A program made the translations under genes and the position numbers. A DNA stretch of 64,000 bases from positions 21,220 through 85,219 of the forward strand of contig NZ_JBJJBQ010000013.1 in NCBI RefSeq assembly GCF_045446075.1. The letters are read 5' to 3'. Under the pieces are notes generated by a model that was given only the letters and a program-made list of their open reading frames with translations, was not told the DNA's origin and ran no database searches. Positions 53,819 to 63,300 of this stretch are shown here, one piece after another. Each line of letters begins with the position of its first letter. Positions within the stretch are counted from its first letter, which is position 1. The DNA comes from Flavisericum labens. GTDB taxonomy: Bacteria; Bacteroidota; Bacteroidia; Flavobacteriales; Flavobacteriaceae.

Positions 53819-55174
53819 ATGGTAGACAAAATACTTTTAGAAAAGCTCAAATCCAATTTCAATGAAGCATTTTGGTTTATCAAAACCAATAAAGTCCGAA
53901 CATTTTTAACGGCATTGGGTATTATTTTTGGTGTAGCTTCCGTAATAGCGATGCTAGCCATAGGTAATGGTGCCGAAAAAGAAATTTTAGCCCAACTTGA
54001 GCTCGTAGGTGTCAATAATATTGTGGTAACCCCTATCCCGGATGAAGCCAAGGAAGGTTCTAATGAAGATGAAGAGGAGAGCAATGACCAATCAGAATCC
54101 AAACGGTTTTCAAAAGGCTTGGATGTTCTGGACGCCCAAAGTGCAAAAAAACATATCCCGAGCGTAAAACTCATAAGTCCGGAAATTATCTTAAACACAT
54201 ACATGATTAATGGCGGCAGACAAAACCCAGTAAAACTAGTTGGTATTTCTCCCAATTTTTTTGAAGCTTCTAATATTTCCTTAGATAAAGGAAAGTCTTT
54301 TTCTAATTATCAAATAAAAAATGCCATGCCAGTTTGCATTGTGGGTAAAAAAGTTGAAAAAAAATTATTTACTGGAGAAAGCGCATTAGGAAAACAAATA
54401 AAGGTTAAAGATGTTTGGCTACAAGTTATAGGCGTTATAGAAGAAAAACTCATATCTGATAAAGCGCAAGAAAACCTAGGTATCAGAGATTTAAACGAGG
54501 ATGTTTATATTCCCATAAATACATTTTTGGTAAGATATAAAGACCGAAAAATAATAAGTGACAATCAGCAGGTCAGAAACAGAAACCAAAACGGTCCCCA
54601 GAATAAAATACCTCGAGGTAACTACCATCAAATTGATAAATTAACGGTACAGGTTGCCAATTCAAACCAACTGAAAGCAACAGCCGAAGTATTGAGTAAA
54701 ATGCTCAAACGCCGGCACAATGATGTGTTGGATTTTGAAATTACCATTCCTATTCAACTTCTCAAACAACAGCAAAAAACGAAACAGATTTTCAATATTG
54801 TACTGAGTATTATTGCTGGTATATCTCTACTCATTGGTGGTATAGGAATAATGAATATCATGCTAGCATCCGTTCTGGAAAGAACAAAGGAAATTGGCAT
54901 TATTCGCGCTATTGGTGCCACCGAAGAAGATGTTATTTTACAGTTTCTCTCAGAATCAGTTTTAATAAGTGTTGGCGGTGGAATAGTTGGTATTTTTCTT
55001 GGGATAGTTAGTGCTTACACCATTGAATTAGTTTCTGGTATTGAAACGGTATTATCATTAACATCTATATTGGTTTCATTTTTTATTGCCGTTTTAGTTG
55101 GCTTAACATTTGGAATTTTTCCTGCAAAAGCTGCAGCTAAAAAAAGACCAATAGAAGCTTTAAGATCCGAATAA
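53819..55174 (+). CDS. MacB/FtsX-type ABC transporter permease
   Basis: 451 residues. First helix near 24-48 (VRTFLTALGIIFGVASVIAMLAIGNGAEKEI, the MacB_PCD start), a large periplasmic domain with a charged stretch (EAKEGSNEDEEESNDQSESKR), and three C-terminal helices (FNIVLSIIAGISLLIGGIGIMNIMLASVLERTKEIGIIRAIGAT, the conserved FtsX block, through LVGLTFGIFPAKAAAKKRPIEALR). Such proteins work as mechanotransmitters powered by a separate ATPase. No ATPase domain is fused and no ATPase gene is in the cluster. It exports an unknown substrate with the adaptor and TolC-type channel. Confidence 0.93.
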   Translation: MVDKILLEKLKSNFNEAFWFIKTNKVRTFLTALGIIFGVASVIAMLAIGNGAEKEILAQLELVGVNNIVVTPIPDEAKEGSNEDEEESNDQSESKRFSKGLDVLDAQSAKKHIPSVKLISPEIILNTYMINGGRQNPVKLVGISPNFFEASNISLDKGKSFSNYQIKNAMPVCIVGKKVEKKLFTGESALGKQIKVKDVWLQVIGVIEEKLISDKAQENLGIRDLNEDVYIPINTFLVRYKDRKIISDNQQVRNRNQNGPQNKIPRGNYHQIDKLTVQVANSNQLKATAEVLSKMLKRRHNDVLDFEITIPIQLLKQQQKTKQIFNIVLSIIAGISLLIGGIGIMNIMLASVLERTKEIGIIRAIGATEEDVILQFLSESVLISVGGGIVGIFLGIVSAYTIELVSGIETVLSLTSILVSFFIAVLVGLTFGIFPAKAAAKKRPIEALRSE

Positions 55175-55180
55175 TTCGTC

Positions 55181-56641
55181 ATGAAAAAAACAATTATAAT
55201 TGCCCTTTTACTTTTACCTCTAATTGGCCTTTCTCAATCTAAAAAAATAACACTTGGAGAGGCTATTTCAATTGCCAAACAAAAATCGCCCGATTACAAA
55301 ATCAACCTTAACAGAAATCAAGCAAGTTATTGGCGCTTTAGGAATTATAAAGCAAGTTTTTTGCCCGAATTACGGTTCAATGCCATTTTACCAGAGTATA
55401 AAAATGAAGTTGAGCGAATAACCAATGATGAGGGCCAAGATGTATTTAGAACCAGAAATCAATTGTTTATTCAAGGCGGATTATCCATATCGCAGAGTGT
55501 GCCCTACACTGGTGGTACATTTTCCGTTAATTCCCGTTTGGAACGTATTGAACTTTTTGGCCTTGATGATAACATAGGGTATTCTGTAATTCCGTTTACG
55601 GTTAATTATTTTCAAAACTCGCTTCTTTATAATGAGTTTAAGTGGGACAAAAAAATTGAACCTTTGGTTTTTGAAGAATCCAAACGCGATTTCATTGAAA
55701 ATATGGAACAAATATCGGTAAGTACATCAAATCGCTATTTCGATTTATTAAAGGCTCAAATGCAATTGGAAATTGCAAAAACCAACCTGAAAAACCAAGA
55801 CACGCTTTATCAAATTGCTGAAGGCAGATTCAAAATGGGAAAAATTGCCGAAAACGAACTGTTGCAGATGGAACTAACTCTTTTAAATTCCAAAAACAGA
55901 TTAACATCCAATACCATTGAAGTAAAACGGACATCGCAAAATTTGGCGCGCTACTTAGAATTGGATACCGAAAATATAGAACTAGCTGTTCCAGAAGATT
56001 TACCACTTTTTGAAGTTGATATCGATAAAGCTCTAGGTGAAGCCCAGTCCAATAGGAAAGCAGTTATCGAATTCAGAAGAAAACGGCTAGAAGCTGAAAA
56101 AGAAGTTGCTTTTCAAAAGGGAAACAACAGGCTTAATCTAGGGGTTTCTGCCAATTTTGGTATTTCACAAAACGGTGATGATTTTAATAATTTATTTAAC
56201 AATTTCAACAAGCAACAAAGTGTTCGGGTAACTTTAGGTATTCCTATTTTTGATTGGGGCGTATCAAAATCCAGGCGTAAAATGGCCGAGGCTAATTTAG
56301 ATTTAACAAACAACAACATAAATCAGGATAAACAAGAGTTTGAGCAGGAAATTTTTCTTCATGTACTAAATTGGAGCAATCAAAGGGATTTTTTATTCAC
56401 GTCCCAAAAAGCTAAAGAAGTAGCTACCAAACGATACGATATTTCTCAAAAACGATATATCCTTGGAAAAATAACGATTACCGATTTAAATATTGCTTTA
56501 AAAGAACGTGATGATGCCGTACTAAGATATCTCAATTCTTTAGCAAGTTTTTGGCGAGACTATTACGTTTTAAGACAACTTACCTTGTACGATTTCATAA
56601 ATGATAAAAAAATCGAGGTTCAAGATATCCTTTATAACTAA
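55181..56641 (+). CDS. TolC-family outer-membrane channel
   Basis: 486 residues with a signal peptide (TIIIALLLLPLIGLSQS). The two-repeat outer membrane efflux pattern is visible: ITLGEAISIAKQKSPDYKINLNRNQASYWRFRNYKASFLPELRF, then coiled-coil helices (LEIAKTNLKNQDTLYQIAEGRFKMGKIAENELLQMELTLLNSKNRL), a second half (EKEVAFQKGNNRLNLGVSANF, IPIFDWGVSKSRRKMAEANL) and KRYDISQKRYILGKITITDLNIALKERDDAVLRYLNSL. It forms the outer channel for the adaptor and permease encoded just upstream (6 bases after the permease). Confidence 0.93.
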   Translation: MKKTIIIALLLLPLIGLSQSKKITLGEAISIAKQKSPDYKINLNRNQASYWRFRNYKASFLPELRFNAILPEYKNEVERITNDEGQDVFRTRNQLFIQGGLSISQSVPYTGGTFSVNSRLERIELFGLDDNIGYSVIPFTVNYFQNSLLYNEFKWDKKIEPLVFEESKRDFIENMEQISVSTSNRYFDLLKAQMQLEIAKTNLKNQDTLYQIAEGRFKMGKIAENELLQMELTLLNSKNRLTSNTIEVKRTSQNLARYLELDTENIELAVPEDLPLFEVDIDKALGEAQSNRKAVIEFRRKRLEAEKEVAFQKGNNRLNLGVSANFGISQNGDDFNNLFNNFNKQQSVRVTLGIPIFDWGVSKSRRKMAEANLDLTNNNINQDKQEFEQEIFLHVLNWSNQRDFLFTSQKAKEVATKRYDISQKRYILGKITITDLNIALKERDDAVLRYLNSLASFWRDYYVLRQLTLYDFINDKKIEVQDILYN

Positions 56642-56670
56642 AACTGCCGATTAATTGCTATTTTTGGCCC

Positions 56671-57489
56671 ATGAGTTTTACAAAAACTACAGAGCAGGAT
56701 TCTAATTACAATCATTTAGAAAACATGTCGGTATCAGAGTTATTGGTTAATATCAATAATGAAGATAAAACCGTGCCCTATGCCGTTGAAAAAGCGCTTC
56801 CGCAAATAGAGCAATTAGTAGAGCAAATTGTTTCGAAGTTAAAAATGGGTGGTTGCTTGTTTTATATAGGTGCAGGTACCAGTGGCCGTTTGGGAATTTT
56901 AGACGCCTCAGAGTGCCCACCAACTTTTGGAGTTCCCCATGAATTGGTGGTTGGACTCATTGCCGGCGGCGATTCAGCCATTAGAAAAGCCGTTGAGTTT
57001 GCAGAAGACTCTCTTACATTAGGTTGGGAAGATTTACAAAAGCACAATATTTCTAGCAATGATGTGGTTATTGGTATTGCCGCTTCAGGAACTACGCCAT
57101 ACGTTATTTCAGCCTTAAAATCCTGTAATGAAAACAATATTATTACGGGTTGTATAACCTGCAACCAAAATAGTCCATTATCGCAAACTGCACAATTCCC
57201 CATTGAGGTTATTGTAGGTCCAGAATTTGTTACCGGTAGCTCGAGAATGAAAGCTGGAACGGCTCAAAAACTGGTTTTAAACATGATAACCACGTCAACC
57301 ATGATTCAATTGGGCCATATAAAAGGCAACAAAATGGTAGATATGCAATTGAGCAACAACAAGCTGGTGGACCGAGGCACCAGAATGATTATGAATGAAC
57401 TTGATATTTCAAAAGAAGCAGCAGAAACACTGCTTAAAACATATAAAAATGTGCGGTTAGCCATTAAAAATTTCAACCATGGAAAATAA
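56671..57489 (+). CDS. murQ: N-acetylmuramic acid 6-phosphate etherase
   Basis: 272 residues. Recycles MurNAc-6-phosphate to GlcNAc-6-phosphate and lactate. SIS domain: LFYIGAGTSGRLGILDASECPPTFGVPHELVVGLIAGGDSAIRKAVE, GIAASGTTPYVISAL, ITCNQNSPL and GPEFVTGSSRMKAGTAQKLVLNMITTSTMIQLGHIKGNKMVDMQLSNNKL. Slightly shorter than the E. coli enzyme (298). 29 bases after the TolC-type gene; overlapped by the next small gene over 11 bases. No transporter or kinase for muramic acid is adjacent. Confidence 0.96.
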   Translation: MSFTKTTEQDSNYNHLENMSVSELLVNINNEDKTVPYAVEKALPQIEQLVEQIVSKLKMGGCLFYIGAGTSGRLGILDASECPPTFGVPHELVVGLIAGGDSAIRKAVEFAEDSLTLGWEDLQKHNISSNDVVIGIAASGTTPYVISALKSCNENNIITGCITCNQNSPLSQTAQFPIEVIVGPEFVTGSSRMKAGTAQKLVLNMITTSTMIQLGHIKGNKMVDMQLSNNKLVDRGTRMIMNELDISKEAAETLLKTYKNVRLAIKNFNHGK

Positions 57490-57709
57490 AACAGATAAAG
57501 TCATTCTTTTTAAAGGAATAAAAACATTAATATTTGCAGTATTGAGTCTCTTTATCGGGCCAATTTTATTGACTTTTGCATTTAGTCAACCTGAAAACTC
57601 GTTATACATTCCGCTTTTAATTGTGGGCTGCTTAATTTGTGCCATGGCTGTTTTTTTAATTTTTAAAGGCATAAGGCTCATAATGAGCAGCATGTTTAAA
57701 AACAAATAG
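57479..57709 (+). CDS. Small membrane protein (DUF6095-like)
   Basis: 76 residues with two hydrophobic helices (TLIFAVLSLFIGPILLTFAF and LYIPLLIVGCLICAMAVFLIFKGIRLI). ATG at 57479 lies within the last codons of murQ (11-base overlap), so it is translationally coupled. I recall a Flavobacteriaceae family DUF6095 of this shape, following murQ in several genomes; the link is from memory. Function unknown. Confidence 0.75.
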   Translation: MENKTDKVILFKGIKTLIFAVLSLFIGPILLTFAFSQPENSLYIPLLIVGCLICAMAVFLIFKGIRLIMSSMFKNK

Positions 57710-57714
57710 ACCAT

Positions 57715-58215
57715 CTATTCTATTGAGGCTTGCTTTGGTGTCGTTGGGTTATAGCCAAAATCTGAATCTGCAATTTCAATACTCAAACTATCAAAAATAT
57801 AATTGATAATGGCGTAATGATGGATGGTATGGCTATTGGCTTGAGCCAACAAAGAACCATAAGTATAAAGTATTTCTGTTTTTCCCAACCCTAAATCATC
57901 AACTACTAAAACGGTATCATTAATATTGAAACTGGCCGAATTCAACTTTTCCATTATTACATCCAAGTAGTCTTTTGCACAATCGCAATTTGATTCTACA
58001 TTTCTATTCCTACTTCTCGCCGTTAAGTCTATTTTATTCTCAAAGCTTAGGTTAAAGATACAATCATAAAAATCAAGGATGTGCCTAATATGTGTTCCAA
58101 TGCTTGAATGGTAAGGAGGTACAGAAGAATTACATAGTTCCTCATTCGATAAACTGTTCAACACAACTTGCGCTTTTTGCAGTGTTTTTAAAGTAGATTG
58201 GATGATAACGCTCAT
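57715..58215 (-). CDS. DinB-like four-helix protein
   Basis: 166 residues from the ATG at 58215 (MSVIIQSTLKTLQKAQVVLNSL); the frame runs 11 codons further up without reason to use them. Four-helix layout with His candidates for the metal site: SSIGTHIRHILDFYDCI, then SHTIHHYAIINYIFD, similar to DinB/YfiT-type metalloproteins which carry thiol or glutathione-like transferases. Cytosolic. A regulator or enzyme of unknown substrate. Convergent with murQ's small partner. Confidence 0.75.
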   Translation of the reverse strand: MSVIIQSTLKTLQKAQVVLNSLSNEELCNSSVPPYHSSIGTHIRHILDFYDCIFNLSFENKIDLTARSRNRNVESNCDCAKDYLDVIMEKLNSASFNINDTVLVVDDLGLGKTEILYTYGSLLAQANSHTIHHYAIINYIFDSLSIEIADSDFGYNPTTPKQASIE

Positions 58216-58462
58216 GGACACTAAAATAGCTAAAATAATTTTAAACAAGAATAACTTTTCATTAGTCTTTTTTGCAACTACACCTTACACTGTCCTATCA
58301 TTTTATTAACCCACAATATTATAAACCACTGTTTTTCGCACAAAAACAACACAACTATTATTTACATGTTACATATATGGCATACTTTGAAACATATGTT
58401 TGATGCTATTGTTAGGTTTAATTATAGCTTTATAAACCTTGTAAACTTACACCGATTAAATT

Positions 58463-59350
58463 ATGAAAACTAAAATATATATTCTAACGGCATTGTTACT
58501 TTTCATCGGAAAACCTATGCAAGGGCAATTGTTAGAAAAGCTTAAAGAGCGAGCTAAGGAAAAAGGTATTAAAACAAGTGATAATGTTAGTTACGATAGT
58601 ACAGCTTATGATCCGAATTTAAAAACTGACACCTACGAAATTGAAGAGTTGGAATTAAACTCTGCAAAAGATTTTTATAACCAAGATGTAGTTATGGCAT
58701 TATTTAATGACGGTAAGCTTGTTCAAACGGCTTACTTTGATGCTGACGTTATTGCCATGCGAACAGAACAAATAGGTCAATCTTATCCTATTTTTCATGA
58801 CGATAAAGGTAAGTTTTATGCTTACAGTGAAGATGAAGGGCAATACAAAACTATGAAACTACTGCCCACCAGCTCCATGGGTTTTATGACGGCCGGCATG
58901 ACCACTCAAGCCTATAAACTTCCACACGAGCCTTATTTTAATGCCTTAACCGCATTAGAGGACATAGGATCTGGACTTAATTTTTTAGTACTGGAAATGG
59001 CATTTGTTTACAAACCCGAACATTTTAAAAATAACCCCAACTATACCTTAGAAAACATAACATGTCTTGAGTCTAAAACCTGTTCAAGATATAATTACAA
59101 CTATCAAGATTACAAAGGAAGCTATATACAGTTTGATAACCAAGATAGATTAGTTGAATTATATATAGTATCCAGCAGTGCCCAATTAAAAGATCAGCCA
59201 ACGGGAAAATTCATATTCACATACAAATCCTGCAAAGTAAAACTTCCTGAGGCGGTTGAACAATCAATTGTGCCAGGACCTTTAGGCAAAATATTACCTA
59301 TAGAAAAAGGACTGGAACCATGGAAACACAATAAAAAAGACAAACAATAA
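58463..59350 (+). CDS. Exported protein of unknown function
   Basis: 295 residues, signal peptide (MKTKIYILTALLLFIGKPMQG followed by QL). After a basic helix (LLEKLKERAKEKGIKTSDN) comes a mixed beta body (DVVMALFNDGKLVQTAYFDADVIAMRTEQIG, GKFYAYSEDEGQYKTMKLLPTSSMGFMTAGMTTQ) with three cysteines near ENITCLESKTCSRY. Its leader helix resembles that of the next gene's product (FLKKLKKTAERAAERTI), suggesting related roles. No domain name can be given. Twelve bases before the DUF4412-like gene; one transcript. Confidence 0.75.
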   Translation: MKTKIYILTALLLFIGKPMQGQLLEKLKERAKEKGIKTSDNVSYDSTAYDPNLKTDTYEIEELELNSAKDFYNQDVVMALFNDGKLVQTAYFDADVIAMRTEQIGQSYPIFHDDKGKFYAYSEDEGQYKTMKLLPTSSMGFMTAGMTTQAYKLPHEPYFNALTALEDIGSGLNFLVLEMAFVYKPEHFKNNPNYTLENITCLESKTCSRYNYNYQDYKGSYIQFDNQDRLVELYIVSSSAQLKDQPTGKFIFTYKSCKVKLPEAVEQSIVPGPLGKILPIEKGLEPWKHNKKDKQ

Positions 59351-59361
59351 AATTATAGGTC

Positions 59362-60294
59362 ATGAAAGCAAAATACATACTATTATCTCTTTTTTTTATA
59401 AGTGTTAGCTATAATGCCGAAGCACAATTTTTAAAAAAATTAAAAAAGACTGCCGAACGAGCAGCCGAACGCACCATTCTTAAAAAAACGGATGACATAG
59501 TTTCTGGAAAAACAGAAAAAACTATCGATGATGCCACAGATGGTAAAAAAGATGAAGAATCGGCAAAATCGAATGATACGCTTGTAACAGCTAGACAAAA
59601 TACCTCACAAAGTGCGCCATCTACAAATCCTATGATGGGCTTAAATAAAAAAAAAGTAGAAAAACTACCAGACACCTATGCATTCGATTGGGAGTTCAAA
59701 ACCAATATGGCATTAACCAGTAAGAAGAAAAAAGACAATGCCGACTATGTAATGAATTTCTTTCTAAATAACGATAAGGAATATTATGCTATGGATGTAG
59801 AAAATGAAGACATTAAAAAATCTGGAGGAAAAGCCATAATGGTATTCGATTTTAAATCCCAATCTATGGTTATGTTCAGTAGTTCAAGTAATCAAAAAAT
59901 AGGAATGGTAACTAAACTTAAAGATCCAACAAAAAAGAAAATAAAAGATTCAGATCGAAATTACACCATTAAGGAAATAGGTACAAAAACCATACTAGGT
60001 TATGAATGTTATGGTATAGAAATAGAAAATCCCGATACTAAAGCCATCTTATATTTTACGTTGGACGCGCCTGTAAATTTCAGTGCCTTTTTTGTGTTCT
60101 CTAGTGAGGCCGCACCAAAAGGTTTTAGCGACCCGCAGTTATTTGATGTTCTAAAAGAGGATGCTCTACTTATGGAAATGGATGTTTCCAGTAAAAAGAA
60201 AAATGAAAGTATTAAAATGACCGCTATAAGTCTTGAAAAAAAGAAGATGGAATTCCATAAAAAAGATTACCAGTTTATGAAAATGGGACTTTAA
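59362..60294 (+). CDS. DUF4412-like exported protein
   Basis: 310 residues with a signal peptide (ILLSLFFISVSYNAEAQ). A charged helical N-terminal part (LKKLKKTAERAAERTILKKTDDIVSGKTEKTIDDATDGKKDEE) is followed by a beta-rich domain at about 105-300 with FDWEFKTNMALTSKKKKDNADYVMNFFLNNDKEYYAM, AIMVFDFKSQSMVMF and YTIKEIGTKTILGYECYGIEIENPDTKAILYFTLDAPV, the DUF4412 type pattern (LolA-like fold suspected). Periplasmic. Partner of the gene just upstream; the giant surface-protein gene begins 63 bases later. Confidence 0.8.
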   Translation: MKAKYILLSLFFISVSYNAEAQFLKKLKKTAERAAERTILKKTDDIVSGKTEKTIDDATDGKKDEESAKSNDTLVTARQNTSQSAPSTNPMMGLNKKKVEKLPDTYAFDWEFKTNMALTSKKKKDNADYVMNFFLNNDKEYYAMDVENEDIKKSGGKAIMVFDFKSQSMVMFSSSSNQKIGMVTKLKDPTKKKIKDSDRNYTIKEIGTKTILGYECYGIEIENPDTKAILYFTLDAPVNFSAFFVFSSEAAPKGFSDPQLFDVLKEDALLMEMDVSSKKKNESIKMTAISLEKKKMEFHKKDYQFMKMGL

Positions 60295-60357
60295 CAATGA
60301 TACCTCTCTGGAATTAAAAAAACTTTAAAAAGCTATTAATCAACAAACAATTTAATT

Positions 60358-63300
60358 ATGAAATATAAGTACTTCATTCTCTTCTTAAGTTTATTATTCT
60401 CCTGTAATATATATGCTCAGGCCACTTTTACTGTTACCAATACTAATGATTCTGGGCCAGGGAGTTTGCGACAGGCAATTCTAGATGCTAATGCTACTGC
60501 CGCAAAAGATGTTATTGAATTTAATATACCTAATGGAGGCCCTCATACAATTACACTATCAACAGAGCTATCTCCAATTTTCTTTCCAGTTGATATTAAC
60601 GGAAATACTCAGCCAGGGTTTAGTAGCGGAAATCCTCAAGTAATAATCGATGGAAACGAGGTCAATTTTGGTTTTGCCTTTATAACCAACAGTTCTGGGA
60701 GCTCAGTAATTGGGTTGGTAATGGGCAACTTCGCTTTGGATGCCATTGATGCTGAAAGTACAGACAATCATATTATTGAGGACAATTTTTTGGGTGTTAA
60801 TGTTGATGGTCAGACGCCTTTCCCAAATGGTAGAGGGATTAGTCTGAACAATAGCAATGGAAGTTCTGTTGGTTATAATCTTATTTCTGGTAATACTCTT
60901 ATTGGTTTATTTATTGAAAACGGCTCTCAAAATACAACAGTACTAGCTAATAAAATTGGTACCGACTATTCTGGTACTATTGCCGTGCCTAATAATGATA
61001 ATGTTGTTATCAGCGAATCTCCGAACAATATTATTGGAGGGGCAGATCTTACTGAAAGAAATATAATATCAGGAGCACTTGATAATAATGACCAAGGTGA
61101 GGGTATACTTATTACGGGTTCGGGATCAACAAACAACGTAATTAAATATAACTATATAGGGACTGATTTTACCGGTAACGTTGGAATACAAAATGCATTT
61201 GCTGGTATTCTTATTAGGGCAGGAGCTAACGCCAATATTATTGAAGGCAATCTTATCTCTGGAAACTATGATAGTGATTTTGACCTAACTAGAAATGGAA
61301 ATGGCATTCAAATAGATGGTGTAGGTTCAGACAATAATATAATTCAAGGAAATTATATTGGTACCACAGCGGATGGACTTAGTCCATTACCTAATAGATC
61401 TGGTATAGATATCCAAGGAGGTCCTAATGCTACGCAAATTGGAGGATCAAGTCTAAATAATGAAGGAAATGTTATTTCGGGCAATAATAATTCGGGTATC
61501 GAAATTGGGAACCCTCCTCTTATAAACCCCAATAGCTCTAACAATAATGTAATCCAAGCAAACTATCTCGGTGTAGGTTCTGATGGTATAACCTCTCTTC
61601 CAAACAATCGGGCTATCAATATGGTACATTCAAATTCCAATCAAATTGGCGGTTCCAACCTTATAAATAATAACATTATCTCAGGAAATGATAATTACGG
61701 GATATATATGTTCAACTGTAGTAACAATTCTATAAGAGGAAATTATATTGGATTAGATGTAAATGGTAATATTCAAGCAAATGGTAGCCGGGGAATATGG
61801 ATAGATGGAACTGGATCTTCCAATAATATTATTGGAGACACCAACAACTTGTTCAGAAATTGGATTTCTGGTAATACAGCTTACGGGATTGTATTAAGTG
61901 ATGGCGCTAATCTTAATGAAATAAAGGGAAATTATATTGGAACAAATCTGGATGCCAACAGCTCTATAGGCAACGGTACAGGAATCCGAATTGAGGATAG
62001 TCCAAATAATATGATAGGTGGTACGGACCCAGGTGCTGAAAATATCTTATCTGGCAACACTAATGATGGTATTGTTCTAACAGGAGCAAGTACCTCAAAT
62101 AATCAAATAATTGGGAATTTTATAGGAACTAATAATGGAGGTACGAGTGCAATTGCAAATAGATTTGGAGTATGGTTAACAACGGGTGCAAATAATAATA
62201 TTATTGGAAGTATTAATGGTCCCAATATAATATCTGGTAATACTGATGGGATTCGAATTGGTAATGATGCAGACGGGAATACCGTTGTGGCCAACAAAAT
62301 AGGCTTACAACATGATGGCATCACATCATTACCTAATACCACTAATGGCATATTGATCTATAATGGAAGTGACAACAATCAAATAGGAGGCACTGGAAAC
62401 GAAGCAAATTTTATTGGGTATAATCAGCGAGGATTATTGATTCAATTAGGTCCTCCAAATTCCACGGTGCCCTTAAACAATTCAGTCTTAGCGAATAGTA
62501 TTTTTCAAAATGACGATTTGGGAATTGATTTAGATATTCCAGGCGTTACTCCCAATGATGCTTCGGATTCTGACACGGGCCCAAATAATATTCAAAATTT
62601 TCCCGTTCTTTCATCAACCACCACAGACGGCACCGGTTTAAATATTGAATATTTTGTTGATTCTGACCCAGCAAATGCTACTTATCCTATAAGGGTAGAG
62701 TTCTTCATAAGTGATGGAAGCCGTGAAGGAAAAACATTTTTGTTTGCGGATTCCTTCACTGAAGCCGATTATAATGCTGGTATTCCAAAAGCTATTAGTC
62801 AAGCAATACCAAATGGAATTACAGTTGCAGTAAACGATGAAATAGTTTCTACGTCCACTGATGCCAATGGCAATACCTCAGAGTTTGGGGAAGATATAAT
62901 AGTTGAAGACCCGAGCGCCTCTTGCCCTTCTATAGGTTCCATAATAATCACTGAGATTATGAACGATCCGGTTGCAGTGGATGATACAGTCGGAGAATGG
63001 GTCGAACTTTACAATACAACGGAATCAGATATTGATATTGAAGGATGGTTTATTAGTAACGGTTCAGTATCCTTTGTTATTAATACCTCTTTAGTTGTGC
63101 CTGCTGGAGATTATGTAGTCTTAGGTATTAATAGTGATACATCCTTGAATGGTGGTGTTGATGTAGATTACGACTATCCAGATGTATTTTTGCTTGGGGA
63201 TGATTCAGGATATTTGCGCGTAACCTGCGTTAGCCTTGATATGGATATTGTTTCTTATAATGATAGCAACAACTTTCCAAATCCTACAGGTGCTTCGTTA

